Assembly: GCA_031383555.1 (NCBI GenBank)
Contig: JANMZR010000097.1
Span: 1 to 23,710, forward strand
Source: JANMZR01 sp031383555
GTDB taxonomy: Bacteria; Bacteroidota; Bacteroidia; Cytophagales; Spirosomataceae
Direction of reading: 5' to 3'
DNA: 23,710 bases
Below the pieces are notes generated by a model. That model was given only the letters and a program-made list of their open reading frames with translations. It was not told the origin of the DNA and ran no database searches. The translations under genes were made by a program, and so were the position numbers. This document shows, piece after piece, positions 15,751-23,015 of this stretch. The number at the start of each line of letters is the position of its first letter. Position 1 is the stretch's first letter.

Positions 15751-16524
15751 TTGAAAAAAATAATAGTCAGCATTTTTTTATTTTTCATCTGCTTTTCTTG
15801 TAAAAAACAATTTCAGGAAAATGATGGAATGGTACTTATTCCAAAATCTGAAAATTTAGAAAGCTTTTGGATTGATAAAAATCTAGTTACTGTTTCCGAT
15901 TTTAGAAAATTTATCCAAAAAACAAAATTTAAAGCTGAAGCTGAAAAGTTTGGAGACGCTGGTTTTTTTGACATAAAAACTGGCCTTTGGAGCCTTAAAA
16001 AAGGTGCGAATTGGGAGTATCCACTAGGTAAAGATTTCCCTAAAACTCCTGATAATCATCCAGTTACGCAAGTTTCATGGAATGATGCCGCTGCCTATTG
16101 CAAATGGGCAGGCAAAAGATTACCAACAAAAGATGAATATGAATTAGCAGCCAAAAACGGCGAAGATGAATATGATAAATTGTATTCCTGGGGCGAAATC
16201 GATGAAGAAAACGGCAAATACAAAGGCAATTTTTGGCAAGGCAGTTTCCCGCTCGTAAATACAGTCAAAGACGGCTTTCAATACACTTCACCAGTTGGAT
16301 ATTTTGGAAAAACAGAAATAGGAATGACTGATATGGGAGGCAATGTTTGGCAATGGTCTGCTGATTGGAGCACCGAAAAGCCAGAAGAGAAATTACAATT
16401 TGGTGGCTCCTATTTATGTGATAAAGCCGTTTGTCATGGTTATAAAATCGGGAATACAGCCTCTAGCACGCCTGAAACAAGCTTAATGCATGTTGGGTTT
16501 CGGGGAGTGAAAGAAGCTAAATAA
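15751..16524 (+). CDS. Formylglycine-generating-enzyme family lipoprotein
   Basis: A 257-residue SUMF1/FGE-family protein. It starts with TTG and has a lipoprotein leader (IFLFFICFSC, lipid Cys probably 17). The fold marks are in order: MVLIPKS, SFWIDKNLVTVSDFRKFI, HPVTQVSWNDAAAYCKWAGKRLPTKDEYELAA, MTDMGGNVWQWSADW and a final GFRG. In the last part, GGSYLC(223)DKAVC(228) keeps the two cysteines with the C-x4-C spacing used by true formylglycine-generating enzymes, which oxidise a Cys of sulfatases. Many SUMF1-fold proteins, including gliding proteins GldJ/GldK, are not enzymes. It is shorter than those and keeps the pair, so catalysis is plausible. No sulfatase lies in the window. Divergent from the dioxygenase-like gene by 78 nt. 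Confidence 0.85.
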   Translation: MKKIIVSIFLFFICFSCKKQFQENDGMVLIPKSENLESFWIDKNLVTVSDFRKFIQKTKFKAEAEKFGDAGFFDIKTGLWSLKKGANWEYPLGKDFPKTPDNHPVTQVSWNDAAAYCKWAGKRLPTKDEYELAAKNGEDEYDKLYSWGEIDEENGKYKGNFWQGSFPLVNTVKDGFQYTSPVGYFGKTEIGMTDMGGNVWQWSADWSTEKPEEKLQFGGSYLCDKAVCHGYKIGNTASSTPETSLMHVGFRGVKEAK

Positions 16525-16609
16525 TTCTATTTCTAGTTATATGAAAAGGAAAAATTAGAATATTTAAATTCAATTATGATTATATTTACAAAAATTAAAA
16601 GAGCAGATT

Positions 16610-17239
16610 TTGGAATTATTAGAAAAAATATCGCTTTCTGAAAAACAAATTGAAATCATCGAAAACGGTGGCTTAGTTAGAGTTGATGCCAATTGGGATG
16701 AATTTATGGATTTTTTGGAAGAAACTGAATACAAAGCCGAATATATAAATGGTACAATAATAATTATGGGATTAGCAGCAGCTATTCATGAGTTTTTAAC
16801 TTCTTGGTTAACAACTTTGTTAAATAATCATTTTAAAATGAATGGTTATTACGTTTTTGGGAGTAATCTTGGTGTAAAAACGTCAGATCAAAAAGGATTT
16901 TTTAACCCAGATATTACTGTAGTTAAAGGTAAACTCGAATTTTTCAATAAATCTTCAGCGATAATTCTCAATCCTTATTTAGTAGTTGAAGTACTTTCAG
17001 AGGGGACTTATTCTTATGATTTAAATGAGAAATTATTCAAATACCAAACAATTTCAAGTTTAAATGAGGTAATATTTATTGATAGATTTGAAAATAGAGT
17101 ATTAAAATTTCAAAAAACTAATAACCCTAAAGTTTGGACAGAAACCATTTATGACGAAGAAAATCCTGAAATTCTTTTGGACACAATGGAAGTAAAATTA
17201 AAAGACATTTTCGATTCAATTGCGTTAATTACCGATTAA
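16610..17239 (+). CDS. Uma2 family protein (putative PD-(D/E)XK nuclease, DUF820)
   Basis: A 209-residue cytoplasmic protein of the Uma2 family, which has the restriction-endonuclease-like fold. Glu44 in KAEYINGTI, Asp101 in NPDITVV and Glu127 in LVVEVLS are at the expected active-site positions. The final segment DLNEKLFKYQTISSLNEVIFID is also typical. The family is greatly expanded in cyanobacteria and some Bacteroidota, and its biological role is not established. The likely start is TTG at 16610; the frame is open to 16580 but without ATG, and starting at Met33 would remove the first helix. It stands alone, 85 nt after the FGE-like gene. Confidence 0.87.
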   Translation: MELLEKISLSEKQIEIIENGGLVRVDANWDEFMDFLEETEYKAEYINGTIIIMGLAAAIHEFLTSWLTTLLNNHFKMNGYYVFGSNLGVKTSDQKGFFNPDITVVKGKLEFFNKSSAIILNPYLVVEVLSEGTYSYDLNEKLFKYQTISSLNEVIFIDRFENRVLKFQKTNNPKVWTETIYDEENPEILLDTMEVKLKDIFDSIALITD

Positions 17240-17241
17240 GA

Positions 17242-17273
17242 ATAAAAACGCCCGAAACCAAAGCCCCGAGCGT
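17242..17273 (-). terminator. Terminator of the DEAD-box helicase gene
   Basis: On the minus strand ACGCTCG and CGGGCGT pair over 7 bp (one G-U) around a 12-nt loop, followed by five T. The pairing is better on the minus than on the plus strand. It lies about 60 nt after the helicase stop and converges on the Uma2 gene. Confidence 0.7.
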
Positions 17274-17293
17274 CTCAAATCTAATTTCTATAA

Positions 17294-17313
17294 CCCTTCG
17301 ACTACGTTTAGGG
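17294..17313. repeat. Interspersed palindromic element (CCCTTCGACT type)
   Basis: CCCTTCGACTACGTTTAGGG has CCCT/AGGG ends. It closely resembles the CCCTTCGACTCCGCTCAGGG element that I recall as widespread in intergenic DNA of many bacteria. It lies between the helicase stop and its terminator. The relationship is from memory. Confidence 0.45.
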
Positions 17314-17332
17314 TAAGTCTAAAATCTAGCAT

Positions 17333-19207
17333 CTAAGCAGTAATCTCCACTTTCACTTTCATTCCTTTAATAGACGAACCTTCTAAACCTGCTTTAATTT
17401 TGGCAGCCATATCTTTTGGTACATCTACATACGAAACTCTATCTTGAATGTCGATATGGCCAATTGAAGCGCCTGGCACTTGGCATTCGCCAGCAATGGC
17501 TCCTACTATATTTGAGGGACTAATCCTGTCGTTTCTGCCCGTGTTAATGGCTAATTTCACCATACCTGCTTCTGATCCACGAGTGAATTCACGGCCAGAT
17601 TCACGTTCAAATCTTGGCCTATCACCACCTGATGGGCCACGATTTGCACCATAACCACCACGGTCGCTTCCACCAGAGCGCTCTCTATCGCCAAAGCGTG
17701 AAGGAGCAGAACTTCTATCACCACCACGGTCACCAAATCGGCTTCCTCCTCTGTCACCACCACGGTCACCGAATCTAGAACCTCCTCTGTCACTACCACG
17801 GTCGCCAAATCTTGAACTTCCACGGTCATCACGTCGGCCACCTCTATCACCACCTCTATCATAACGGTCACCGCCACGGTCGCTTCCTTCTAAACTTTCG
17901 TCCCCAAATTCACTTTTGGCGACACCCATATTCATTTTCACCAAAGCAGATACTACTTGCTCTGTATTGAAACCTGCATGGTGCAAATTTTCCAAAACAT
18001 CAGCGAAAAGCTCTAGTTCACCTGATTCAATTTCTGCTTTTACTCGCTCAATAAACATTCCTTTTTTCACGCCAACCACATCAGTAAACGAAGGAATCAC
18101 ACCTTTGTCAATCTTCACTTTGGTATAAGCCATAATATCACGCAAGCGATTACGCTCTGCACCTACTACAAAAGTAAATGCTTTACCCGACTTACCAGCA
18201 CGACCAGTACGGCCTATTCGATGTACATAATATTCTTCGTCCAATGGGATATCAAAGTTGAAAACCGCATCCACATCATTCACGTCAATACCACGGGCAG
18301 CCACGTCAGTAGCTACTAATATAGTTGTAGTGCCTGCTTTGAATTTAGCCATTACATTAGAGCGTTGTTGCTGGCGTAGGTCACCATGAAGGCCTTCAGC
18401 AGCATAACCACGCAATTGCATATCTTCAACTACTTCGTCAACACGTTTTTTCTGATTACAGAAAATCAACACCAATTTCAAACCGTAGAAGTCTATCAAT
18501 CTGGTCATTACCTCCATTTTGGCACGGCCTTTTACGTCGTAATAAAGCTGCTCAATATTTTCGTTGGTAATTTCGTTTTTCACTACTTTCACCAATTTCG
18601 GATCACGCTGGTAGTTTTTGGTCAATGCCAAAATTTGCTTACTCATAGTAGCGGAAAACAATACCGTTTGGCGCTCATCTGGTGTTTCTTGAAGTATACT
18701 TTCGATATCTTCACGGAAACCCATGTCCAACATTTCGTCTGCCTCATCCAATACTGCCATTTTAATATTTTGCAATTTCAAAGCTCTACGCTCTATCATG
18801 TCAATCACACGACCTGGCGTACCTACTACTATGTTTGCACCTGATTTTAAGGACTTTATTTGCCTTTCAATCGAATCGCCACCATAAACTGTAGTGATAA
18901 AAACACCTTTTTTGAATTTAGCCAACTTTTTCATTTCTTCAGAAACTTGCATGGCTAATTCACGTGTCGGGCAAAGAATTATGCCTTCCACAGATTTTGA
19001 AAAAGGCTCAGTAGCCTCAATCATCGGTATGCCAAAGGCTGCTGTTTTACCAGTACCTGTTTGCGCTTGCCCGATTACATCATTACCTGCTAACAAAAGC
19101 GGTATTCCCTGGCTTTGTATGGGCGAGGCCGTCTCAAAACCCATTTCTTGAACTGCCGACAGAATTTCTGCTGATAAGCCTAGTTCGTCAAATCTTAATC
19201 TTTCCAT
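17333..19207 (-). CDS. DEAD-box ATP-dependent RNA helicase with RG-rich tail and DbpA-type RNA-binding domain
   Basis: A 624-residue RNA helicase that remodels RNA during ribosome assembly or decay, often induced by cold. The core has the Q motif (FETASPIQSQ), Walker A AQTGTGKT (48-55), PTREL, GTPGRV, DEAD near 153, SAT, ARGID and HRIGRTGRAG. A connecting region follows. About residues 440-535 form a disordered Arg/Gly/Asp/Ser tail with SRFGDRGGDRGG repeats, and the last 75 residues fold like the DbpA RNA-binding domain (VKLAINTGRNDRISPSNIVGAIAGE to KVKVEIT). This layout resembles CsdA/DeaD rather than short RhlE proteins. A strong candidate promoter lies 335 nt upstream, giving a long leader. 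Several long frames opposite this gene are shadows. Confidence 0.95.
   Translation of the reverse strand: MERLRFDELGLSAEILSAVQEMGFETASPIQSQGIPLLLAGNDVIGQAQTGTGKTAAFGIPMIEATEPFSKSVEGIILCPTRELAMQVSEEMKKLAKFKKGVFITTVYGGDSIERQIKSLKSGANIVVGTPGRVIDMIERRALKLQNIKMAVLDEADEMLDMGFREDIESILQETPDERQTVLFSATMSKQILALTKNYQRDPKLVKVVKNEITNENIEQLYYDVKGRAKMEVMTRLIDFYGLKLVLIFCNQKKRVDEVVEDMQLRGYAAEGLHGDLRQQQRSNVMAKFKAGTTTILVATDVAARGIDVNDVDAVFNFDIPLDEEYYVHRIGRTGRAGKSGKAFTFVVGAERNRLRDIMAYTKVKIDKGVIPSFTDVVGVKKGMFIERVKAEIESGELELFADVLENLHHAGFNTEQVVSALVKMNMGVAKSEFGDESLEGSDRGGDRYDRGGDRGGRRDDRGSSRFGDRGSDRGGSRFGDRGGDRGGSRFGDRGGDRSSAPSRFGDRERSGGSDRGGYGANRGPSGGDRPRFERESGREFTRGSEAGMVKLAINTGRNDRISPSNIVGAIAGECQVPGASIGHIDIQDRVSYVDVPKDMAAKIKAGLEGSSIKGMKVKVEITA
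17718..17825. repeat. Three 36-bp tandem units inside the helicase gene
   Basis: Units at 17718-17753, 17754-17789 and 17790-17825 are closely similar and encode 12-residue Asp/Arg/Gly/Ser/Phe blocks of the helicase tail. More degenerate copies flank them. The period is a multiple of three, so copy-number change keeps the frame. This is a coding repeat, not a CRISPR array. Confidence 0.85.
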
Positions 19208-19535
19208 ATTATTTTTTTTATTACGAAATATTTATTCCGTAAAGTTTTGCAGGCAAAATATTCATGTTAATGAAATTTCTACCCTTTGTGTATGTTTAAA
19301 AAGCTCATAATCATGGGCATAGGCATTATTTTTTAATGCTCACAAGCTTTTTAATTTCTAATAAATTGTCCAAAAATTTCGCCAACCCAAGATGCCCTAA
19401 AAATTGCACCCGTGTTTGGCTCTGTGAAAGCTGCTCGATGTCCGTATCGAATTGCTTTTTAAAGATGTGATTTGTTATTTAAAACCACCTGCGCCAGAGG
19501 AAACGGATGCTCCTCAAAACCTAAATTGTAAAATT
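19208..19535 (-). other. Long 5' leader of the DEAD-box helicase gene
   Basis: About 328 nt lie between the predicted transcription start (about 19535) and the helicase ATG. The minus strand can form TTAAAAAGCT/AGCTTTTTAA (19296-19305 with 19345-19354) enclosing a GCATTA/TAATGC hairpin (19323-19328 with 19334-19339). A second hairpin, TCGAT/ATCGA with a 6-nt loop, lies at about 19434-19449. Cold-shock helicase mRNAs in other bacteria have long regulatory leaders, so a thermosensing or attenuation role is possible. I see no known riboswitch. Part of the region also reads like a broken coding frame (19351-19632). Confidence 0.45.
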
Positions 19536-19541
19536 CTGGTG

Positions 19542-19572
19542 CAAAAGTACGATAATTAATTGGAATAGCAAA
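19542..19572 (-). promoter_or_regulatory. Promoter of the DEAD-box helicase gene
   Basis: On the minus strand TTTG (19569-19572), a 19-nt spacer and TACTTTTG (19542-19549) match the Bacteroidota primary-sigma consensus TTTG-N19-TAnnTTTG exactly. It predicts a start near 19535. Confidence 0.7.
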
Positions 19573-19605
19573 ATAAATTGTATTATTTTGAGAAAGTGTC
19601 AAATC

Positions 19606-19641
19606 TTGTTTTATAAATAATTTTAAAATCGATTATATTTG
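19606..19641 (+). promoter_or_regulatory. Candidate hisB promoter
   Basis: TATATTTG at 19634-19641 fits TAnnTTTG and is 23 nt before the hisB ATG. The nearest upstream TTG is at 19606-19608 with a 25-nt spacer, longer than ideal. It is divergent to the helicase promoter. Confidence 0.5.
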
Positions 19642-19664
19642 CAAGAATTAATAAAGATAAATTA

Positions 19665-20792
19665 ATGAAAAAGGCACTATTTATAGACCGAGACGGTACC
19701 ATAATCGAAGAACCACAACCTAGCCAACAAGTAGATTCATTTGAAAAATTGATGTTTCTGCCAAAAGCAATCACTAATTTGGCAAAAATAGCTAAGGAGT
19801 CTGAATATGAGCTGGTTATGGTTACTAATCAGGATGGCTTAGGCACTGATTCTTTTCCTGAAGACACTTTTTGGCCTGCGCATAACAAAATGTTGGATAT
19901 TTTGGCAACAGAAGGAATTGTGTTTGATGATATTGTGATAGACCGAACTTTTGAGCAGGAAAATGCGCCTACTCGTAAGCCACGGACCGGCTTGCTTACT
20001 AAATATTTAGATGGCAGCTATGATTTAGCCAACTCATTTGTAATTGGCGATCGTGTAACTGACGTTATTTTGGCAAAAAACCTAGGCGCTAAAGCTATTC
20101 TAATTCAAGAAGCCGATTTTACGGCAGAAAACTTCAAAGGTGAATTACAAGCCATAACTCGCTTAATATCAACTGATTGGAATGATATTTATGAAAAAAT
20201 AAAATTACCTGAACGGTTTGCTGAGGTACAACGCAACACAAATGAAACCAAAATATTGGTGCAGCTTAATTTGGATGGAAGTGGTTGGTCAAAAATTGAA
20301 ACAGGCCTAGGCTTTTTTGATCATATGCTCGACCAATTGGCTAAGCACTCTGGTGCCGATTTGATTATAAAAGTGAATGGCGACCTCCACATCGATGAAC
20401 ATCATACCATTGAAGATACTGCCTTGGCACTTGGAGAAGCTTACTTGAAAGCCATTGGCGATAAACGAGGCATCAGTCGATATGGCTTCTTATTGCCTAT
20501 GGATGAGGCGCTTGCACAAGTTGCAATAGATTTTTCAGGCAGGAATTGGCTAGTTTGGGAAGCTGAATTTAAGCGTGAAAAAATCGGTGAAATGCCTACG
20601 GAAATGTTTTATCATTTCTTCAAGTCCTTCTCGGATACAGCTAAGTGCAATTTGAACATAAAAGTAGAGGGCGATAACGAACACCATAAAATTGAAGCCA
20701 TATTTAAAGCTTGGGCTAAAGCTATAAAAATGGCAGTAAAGCGTGACATTAATGCGCTTGATAATATGCCGAGTACAAAAGGTGTGCTTTGA
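19665..20792 (+). CDS. hisB: Bifunctional histidinol-phosphatase / imidazoleglycerol-phosphate dehydratase
   Basis: A 375-residue fusion covering two steps of histidine synthesis. The N-terminal half (about 1-165) is a HAD phosphatase with nucleophile Asp8 and Asp10 in FIDRDGT, TNQDG, RKPRTGLL and a later GDRVTD; it removes phosphate from histidinol phosphate. The C-terminal half (about 180-375) is the dehydratase, with GLGFFDHMLDQLAKHS, DEHHTIEDTALALGEA and FHHFFKS-like sequence near FYHFFKSF, the His/Glu sites that bind two manganese ions. The Cys ligands of the zinc loop in E. coli HisB are missing in the matching NAPTRKPRTG segment, as I recall for other Bacteroidota. The gene is apart from hisG-hisD-hisC and on the other strand. 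Confidence 0.96.
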   Translation: MKKALFIDRDGTIIEEPQPSQQVDSFEKLMFLPKAITNLAKIAKESEYELVMVTNQDGLGTDSFPEDTFWPAHNKMLDILATEGIVFDDIVIDRTFEQENAPTRKPRTGLLTKYLDGSYDLANSFVIGDRVTDVILAKNLGAKAILIQEADFTAENFKGELQAITRLISTDWNDIYEKIKLPERFAEVQRNTNETKILVQLNLDGSGWSKIETGLGFFDHMLDQLAKHSGADLIIKVNGDLHIDEHHTIEDTALALGEAYLKAIGDKRGISRYGFLLPMDEALAQVAIDFSGRNWLVWEAEFKREKIGEMPTEMFYHFFKSFSDTAKCNLNIKVEGDNEHHKIEAIFKAWAKAIKMAVKRDINALDNMPSTKGVL

Positions 20793-20886
20793 TATTTATT
20801 ATTTTTCAAGCCAATATTTACTTTTGTTTTTGTACTATTAACTTTTGAGCTTAATTTTGTAAGAAAATATTATTTACCGATTTTAG

Positions 20887-20920
20887 AAATCTAAAATCTA
20901 AAAACTAAAATCTAAAATTA
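20887..20920. repeat. A/T-rich AAATCTAAAATCTA repeat (copy of the tRNA-leader repeat)
   Basis: AAATCTAAAATCTAAAAACT followed by AAAATCTAAAATTA lies just before the 41-residue gene. The first part recurs in reverse orientation at 1861-1883, between tRNA-Ala and its promoter, identical over about 19 nt. A shorter relative (TCTAAAATCTAGCATCTAAG) is at 17318-17337. Confidence 0.6.
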
Positions 20921-20922
20921 GC

Positions 20923-21048
20923 ATGGCCGATCCTCAATCATTATTATCAGGAACAACTCAACTATGGTTGTTTTATATATTACTTATGGGAGCTTCATAT
21001 TATATTGGAGTGAAATTGCAAAACATTTACAAACAAAGGGGAAAATAA
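20923..21048 (+). CDS. Small single-pass membrane protein, 41 residues
   Basis: An ATG-to-TAA frame of 41 residues: a short polar N-terminus (MADPQSLLSGTTQ), one hydrophobic segment (LWLFYILLMGASYYIGVKL, about 14-32) and a basic tail (NIYKQRGK), which predicts the tail in the cytoplasm. I do not recognise a family. It follows hisB by 130 nt and precedes a strong terminator at 21100-21151, so it may be the last gene of that transcript. Composition and the terminator support it as real, but at this size chance cannot be excluded. Confidence 0.55.
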   Translation: MADPQSLLSGTTQLWLFYILLMGASYYIGVKLQNIYKQRGK

Positions 21049-21099
21049 GAAATTTACTATTTACAAAATCAGATTTACGATTTTCATTCCTTAAATAAT

Positions 21100-21151
21100 A
21101 GCCTGACTATTTTCTATTTTGGTTCGCCAGATAAAAAAGTCGGGCTTTTTT
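21100..21151 (+). terminator. Terminator downstream of hisB and the small membrane gene
   Basis: AGCCTGAC (21100-21107) pairs with GTCGGGCT (21139-21146), including one G-U pair, with a 31-nt loop, followed by TTTTT and more T. The loop is long but the GC stem and T-run are convincing. Confidence 0.65.
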
Positions 21152-21190
21152 GTTTTATTCTCAGTTTATTTGTTTTCTAAATTTAAAAAA

Positions 21191-22042
21191 ATGAAAAGTA
21201 TTCTTTTGACATTATTGATTTCTGTATCAAACATTGTTTTTAGCCAACAAATGGTGCGACCAACAGCAAACGAGGTGATCAACAAAATAAAGTCAGAAGT
21301 AAAAATAGATTGGATGAAGGAAACACGTGATAATGTGATTGCTGGTAACCCAAATACTGAAATCACTGGAATTGCCACCACTTTCATGAGTACATTTGCC
21401 GTTTTACAAAAAGCAAAGGCGATGGGTTGTAATTTTGTAATTAGCCATGAACCAACCTTTTATAGTCATACTGACGATCTTAAAACACACGAAAAAGATC
21501 CCGTTCAAATCGCAAAATTGAAATTTATATATGATAACAATATGGTTATTTGGCGCTTCCACGACCACCAACATCGTATGAAACCCAGCGACCAAATATA
21601 TGATGGTGTAATTGAAAAAATGGGCTGGAAAAAATACCAAACTGCCGATAAAACTTTATTGATTATTCCTTCAATGCAATTAGGACAATTAGTGAAGGTT
21701 TTAAATAAAAATATGGGAGCCAAAACTGCTCGAATTGTTGGAAATCCAAAAATGTTGGTGTCAAAAGTTGGTTTAGCTCTAGGTGCGGCGGGTACCGGCA
21801 CACATTTTTATGTTTTAGAAAATACTGATTGTGAGCTACTTATAGTTGGCGAGTCAAACGAATGGGAAACAGTACCCTATATTCAAGATGCAATTACTTT
21901 AGGCAAAAAACGGTCATTGATAGTATTAGGTCATGCCGATTCAGAAGAAGCTGGCATGAAAACCTTTCGTAATTGGCTAAAAGGGTTTTATCCCAATACA
22001 AAAATTGAATTTATTGAAGCTGGAAACCCTTTTTGGCGATAA
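21191..22042 (+). CDS. Nif3-family dinuclear metal protein with signal peptide
   Basis: A 283-residue protein of the Nif3/YbgI family. I chose the ATG at 21191 because it begins a typical signal peptide (MKSILLTLLISVSNIVFSQ, cleavage probably after the Ser before QQ); an in-frame start at 21119 would run through the upstream terminator. The family usually forms toroidal hexamers with two metal ions. Ligand-like residues are present: His in VISHEPTFY, Asp/His in WRFHDHQH, and His and Glu in LGHADSEEAG. Family members are normally cytoplasmic (YbgI, or GTP cyclohydrolase I type 2-like), so an exported one is unusual. Its reaction is unknown. It stands alone, convergent with the lipoprotein gene. 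Confidence 0.85.
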   Translation: MKSILLTLLISVSNIVFSQQMVRPTANEVINKIKSEVKIDWMKETRDNVIAGNPNTEITGIATTFMSTFAVLQKAKAMGCNFVISHEPTFYSHTDDLKTHEKDPVQIAKLKFIYDNNMVIWRFHDHQHRMKPSDQIYDGVIEKMGWKKYQTADKTLLIIPSMQLGQLVKVLNKNMGAKTARIVGNPKMLVSKVGLALGAAGTGTHFYVLENTDCELLIVGESNEWETVPYIQDAITLGKKRSLIVLGHADSEEAGMKTFRNWLKGFYPNTKIEFIEAGNPFWR

Positions 22043-22071
22043 ATACAATCTACAGGCGCAACGTTTTTAAG

Positions 22072-22518
22072 TCATTTTAGCAAAACGTATTTCTCAATAT
22101 TAAGCCGGTCTATTCCCTTTTCAACTACTTTTTCAAAACCTTTTTGAGTAAGTGTGTCGTTTTTAATTTCTATTAAAAACTCAAAATCATGCCCCTCCCA
22201 AGCTCTATCTGTACAATATTCTAAATGTTCGGTGTATTTATTTCCCTTAATTTCATATTTACCACCACCCGATGAATAACTTGCCAATGAGTCTTTTCCT
22301 TGGTTCAAATCATGATTTAAAAAAGCAAAATGGTTTTCATTTATAATTTTTACAAAACTTACTTTTTTTGTATAGTCTGTTATTGTAGTATCACCTTTTT
22401 CGATTAAAATAGCTGAAAAAAGCTTCCAAGTTCCTTCTATTGGTAAATTCTTCTCTTTTTTTGATTGGCAAGAAAAAAGGAAAAGTGTAATTATTGCAAT
22501 CACAATTTTATTTTTCAT
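22072..22518 (-). CDS. Lipocalin-like lipoprotein (hypothetical)
   Basis: A 148-residue lipoprotein. I chose the ATG at 22518, which starts the leader MKNKIVIAIITLFLFSC with the lipid Cys at 17; the frame upstream to 22554 has no better start. The mature part has the strand pattern of small lipocalin-like proteins of this phylum: IEGTWKLFSA, then FVKIINENHFAFL, SYSSGGGKYEIKGNKYTEHLEY, FLIEIKNDTLTQKGF. These bind unknown ligands or none. It follows apaG after 45 nt, so the two may be co-transcribed. Confidence 0.8.
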   Translation of the reverse strand: MKNKIVIAIITLFLFSCQSKKEKNLPIEGTWKLFSAILIEKGDTTITDYTKKVSFVKIINENHFAFLNHDLNQGKDSLASYSSGGGKYEIKGNKYTEHLEYCTDRAWEGHDFEFLIEIKNDTLTQKGFEKVVEKGIDRLNIEKYVLLK

Positions 22519-22563
22519 AGGTATTTTAAAATATATTAACATTCTTTTAATCACTACAACTAT

Positions 22564-22953
22564 TCAATTCAACAGATGCGGCACCACCAAATTCATATCT
22601 GGAATGGTTACAAAAAACTTTTTCCCATCTAAAAGTCTATCCATCATATAGGTTCCGTTCATTTTACCCATTGGAGTTGGCAGGTTACATCCAGAAACAT
22701 ATTCGTGTACTTGACCTGGTTCTAAAATTGGTTGCAGACCAATTACACCTTCGCCTTCCACCTCAGTATACGATCCATTGGCATTATAAATAAACCAATG
22801 TCTTCGTAAAAGTTGCACAGAATAATCACTCGTATTTTCAATCCTTATTTTATATGAAAAAGCATAATTTACCTGACTACCATGGAAATATTGATCCTGA
22901 AATTGTGTTTGTACTGAAATTTTAATCCCCTCGGTTATGATGGCTATTGGCAT
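22564..22953 (-). CDS. apaG: ApaG family protein
   Basis: A 129-residue protein made of one ApaG domain (fibronectin-III-like beta fold), close to the usual 125-130 residues. Visible are YAFSYKIRIENTS, VQLLRRHWFIYNANG, VEGEGVIGLQPILEPGQVHEYVSGCNLPTPMGKMNGTYMM and the hydrophobic C-terminus. ApaG was linked to cobalt/magnesium efflux and to diadenosine tetraphosphate metabolism in enterobacteria, but its biochemical role is unresolved. Its start is 62 nt from the divergent ung start. Confidence 0.95.
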   Translation of the reverse strand: MPIAIITEGIKISVQTQFQDQYFHGSQVNYAFSYKIRIENTSDYSVQLLRRHWFIYNANGSYTEVEGEGVIGLQPILEPGQVHEYVSGCNLPTPMGKMNGTYMMDRLLDGKKFFVTIPDMNLVVPHLLN

Positions 22954-22980
22954 AATTATCCTATTTTTATTGAAATTAAC

Positions 22981-22988
22981 TATTTTTG
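22981..22988 (+). promoter_or_regulatory. Candidate -7 box of ung
   Basis: TATTTTTG fits TAnnTTTG and lies 27 nt before the ung ATG in the 62-nt ung-apaG gap. A -33 box at proper spacing is not clear. Confidence 0.4.
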
Positions 22989-23015
22989 AATAATTTTCAA
23001 ATAATTCATAAAAAA

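Noticed and set aside
15751..16524. Assignment of the FGE-like lipoprotein as a gliding protein GldJ/GldK
   Set aside because: It is much shorter than those proteins, keeps the C-x4-C pair, and no other gld gene is nearby.
17557..17877. 106-residue minus-strand frame rich in Val, Thr and Asp
   Set aside because: It is an alternative frame of the Arg/Gly repeat region of the helicase; its Val-rich periodic sequence mirrors the repeats.
17640..17900. Regularly spaced repeats resembling a CRISPR array
   Set aside because: The 36-bp units are continuous coding repeats without unique spacers and keep the helicase frame.
18386..18844. 152-residue plus-strand frame
   Set aside because: Fully antisense to the conserved helicase core, with no family resemblance.
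21119..21190. Longer N-terminus for the Nif3-like gene
   Set aside because: It would be encoded across the terminator hairpin at 21100-21151, and the signal peptide begins at the internal ATG.
22061..22088. ACGTTTT/AAAACGT stem between the Nif3-like and lipoprotein genes
   Set aside because: It overlaps the 3' end of the lipoprotein gene, has no run of T after the stem, and is mostly A-T; too weak to call a terminator.
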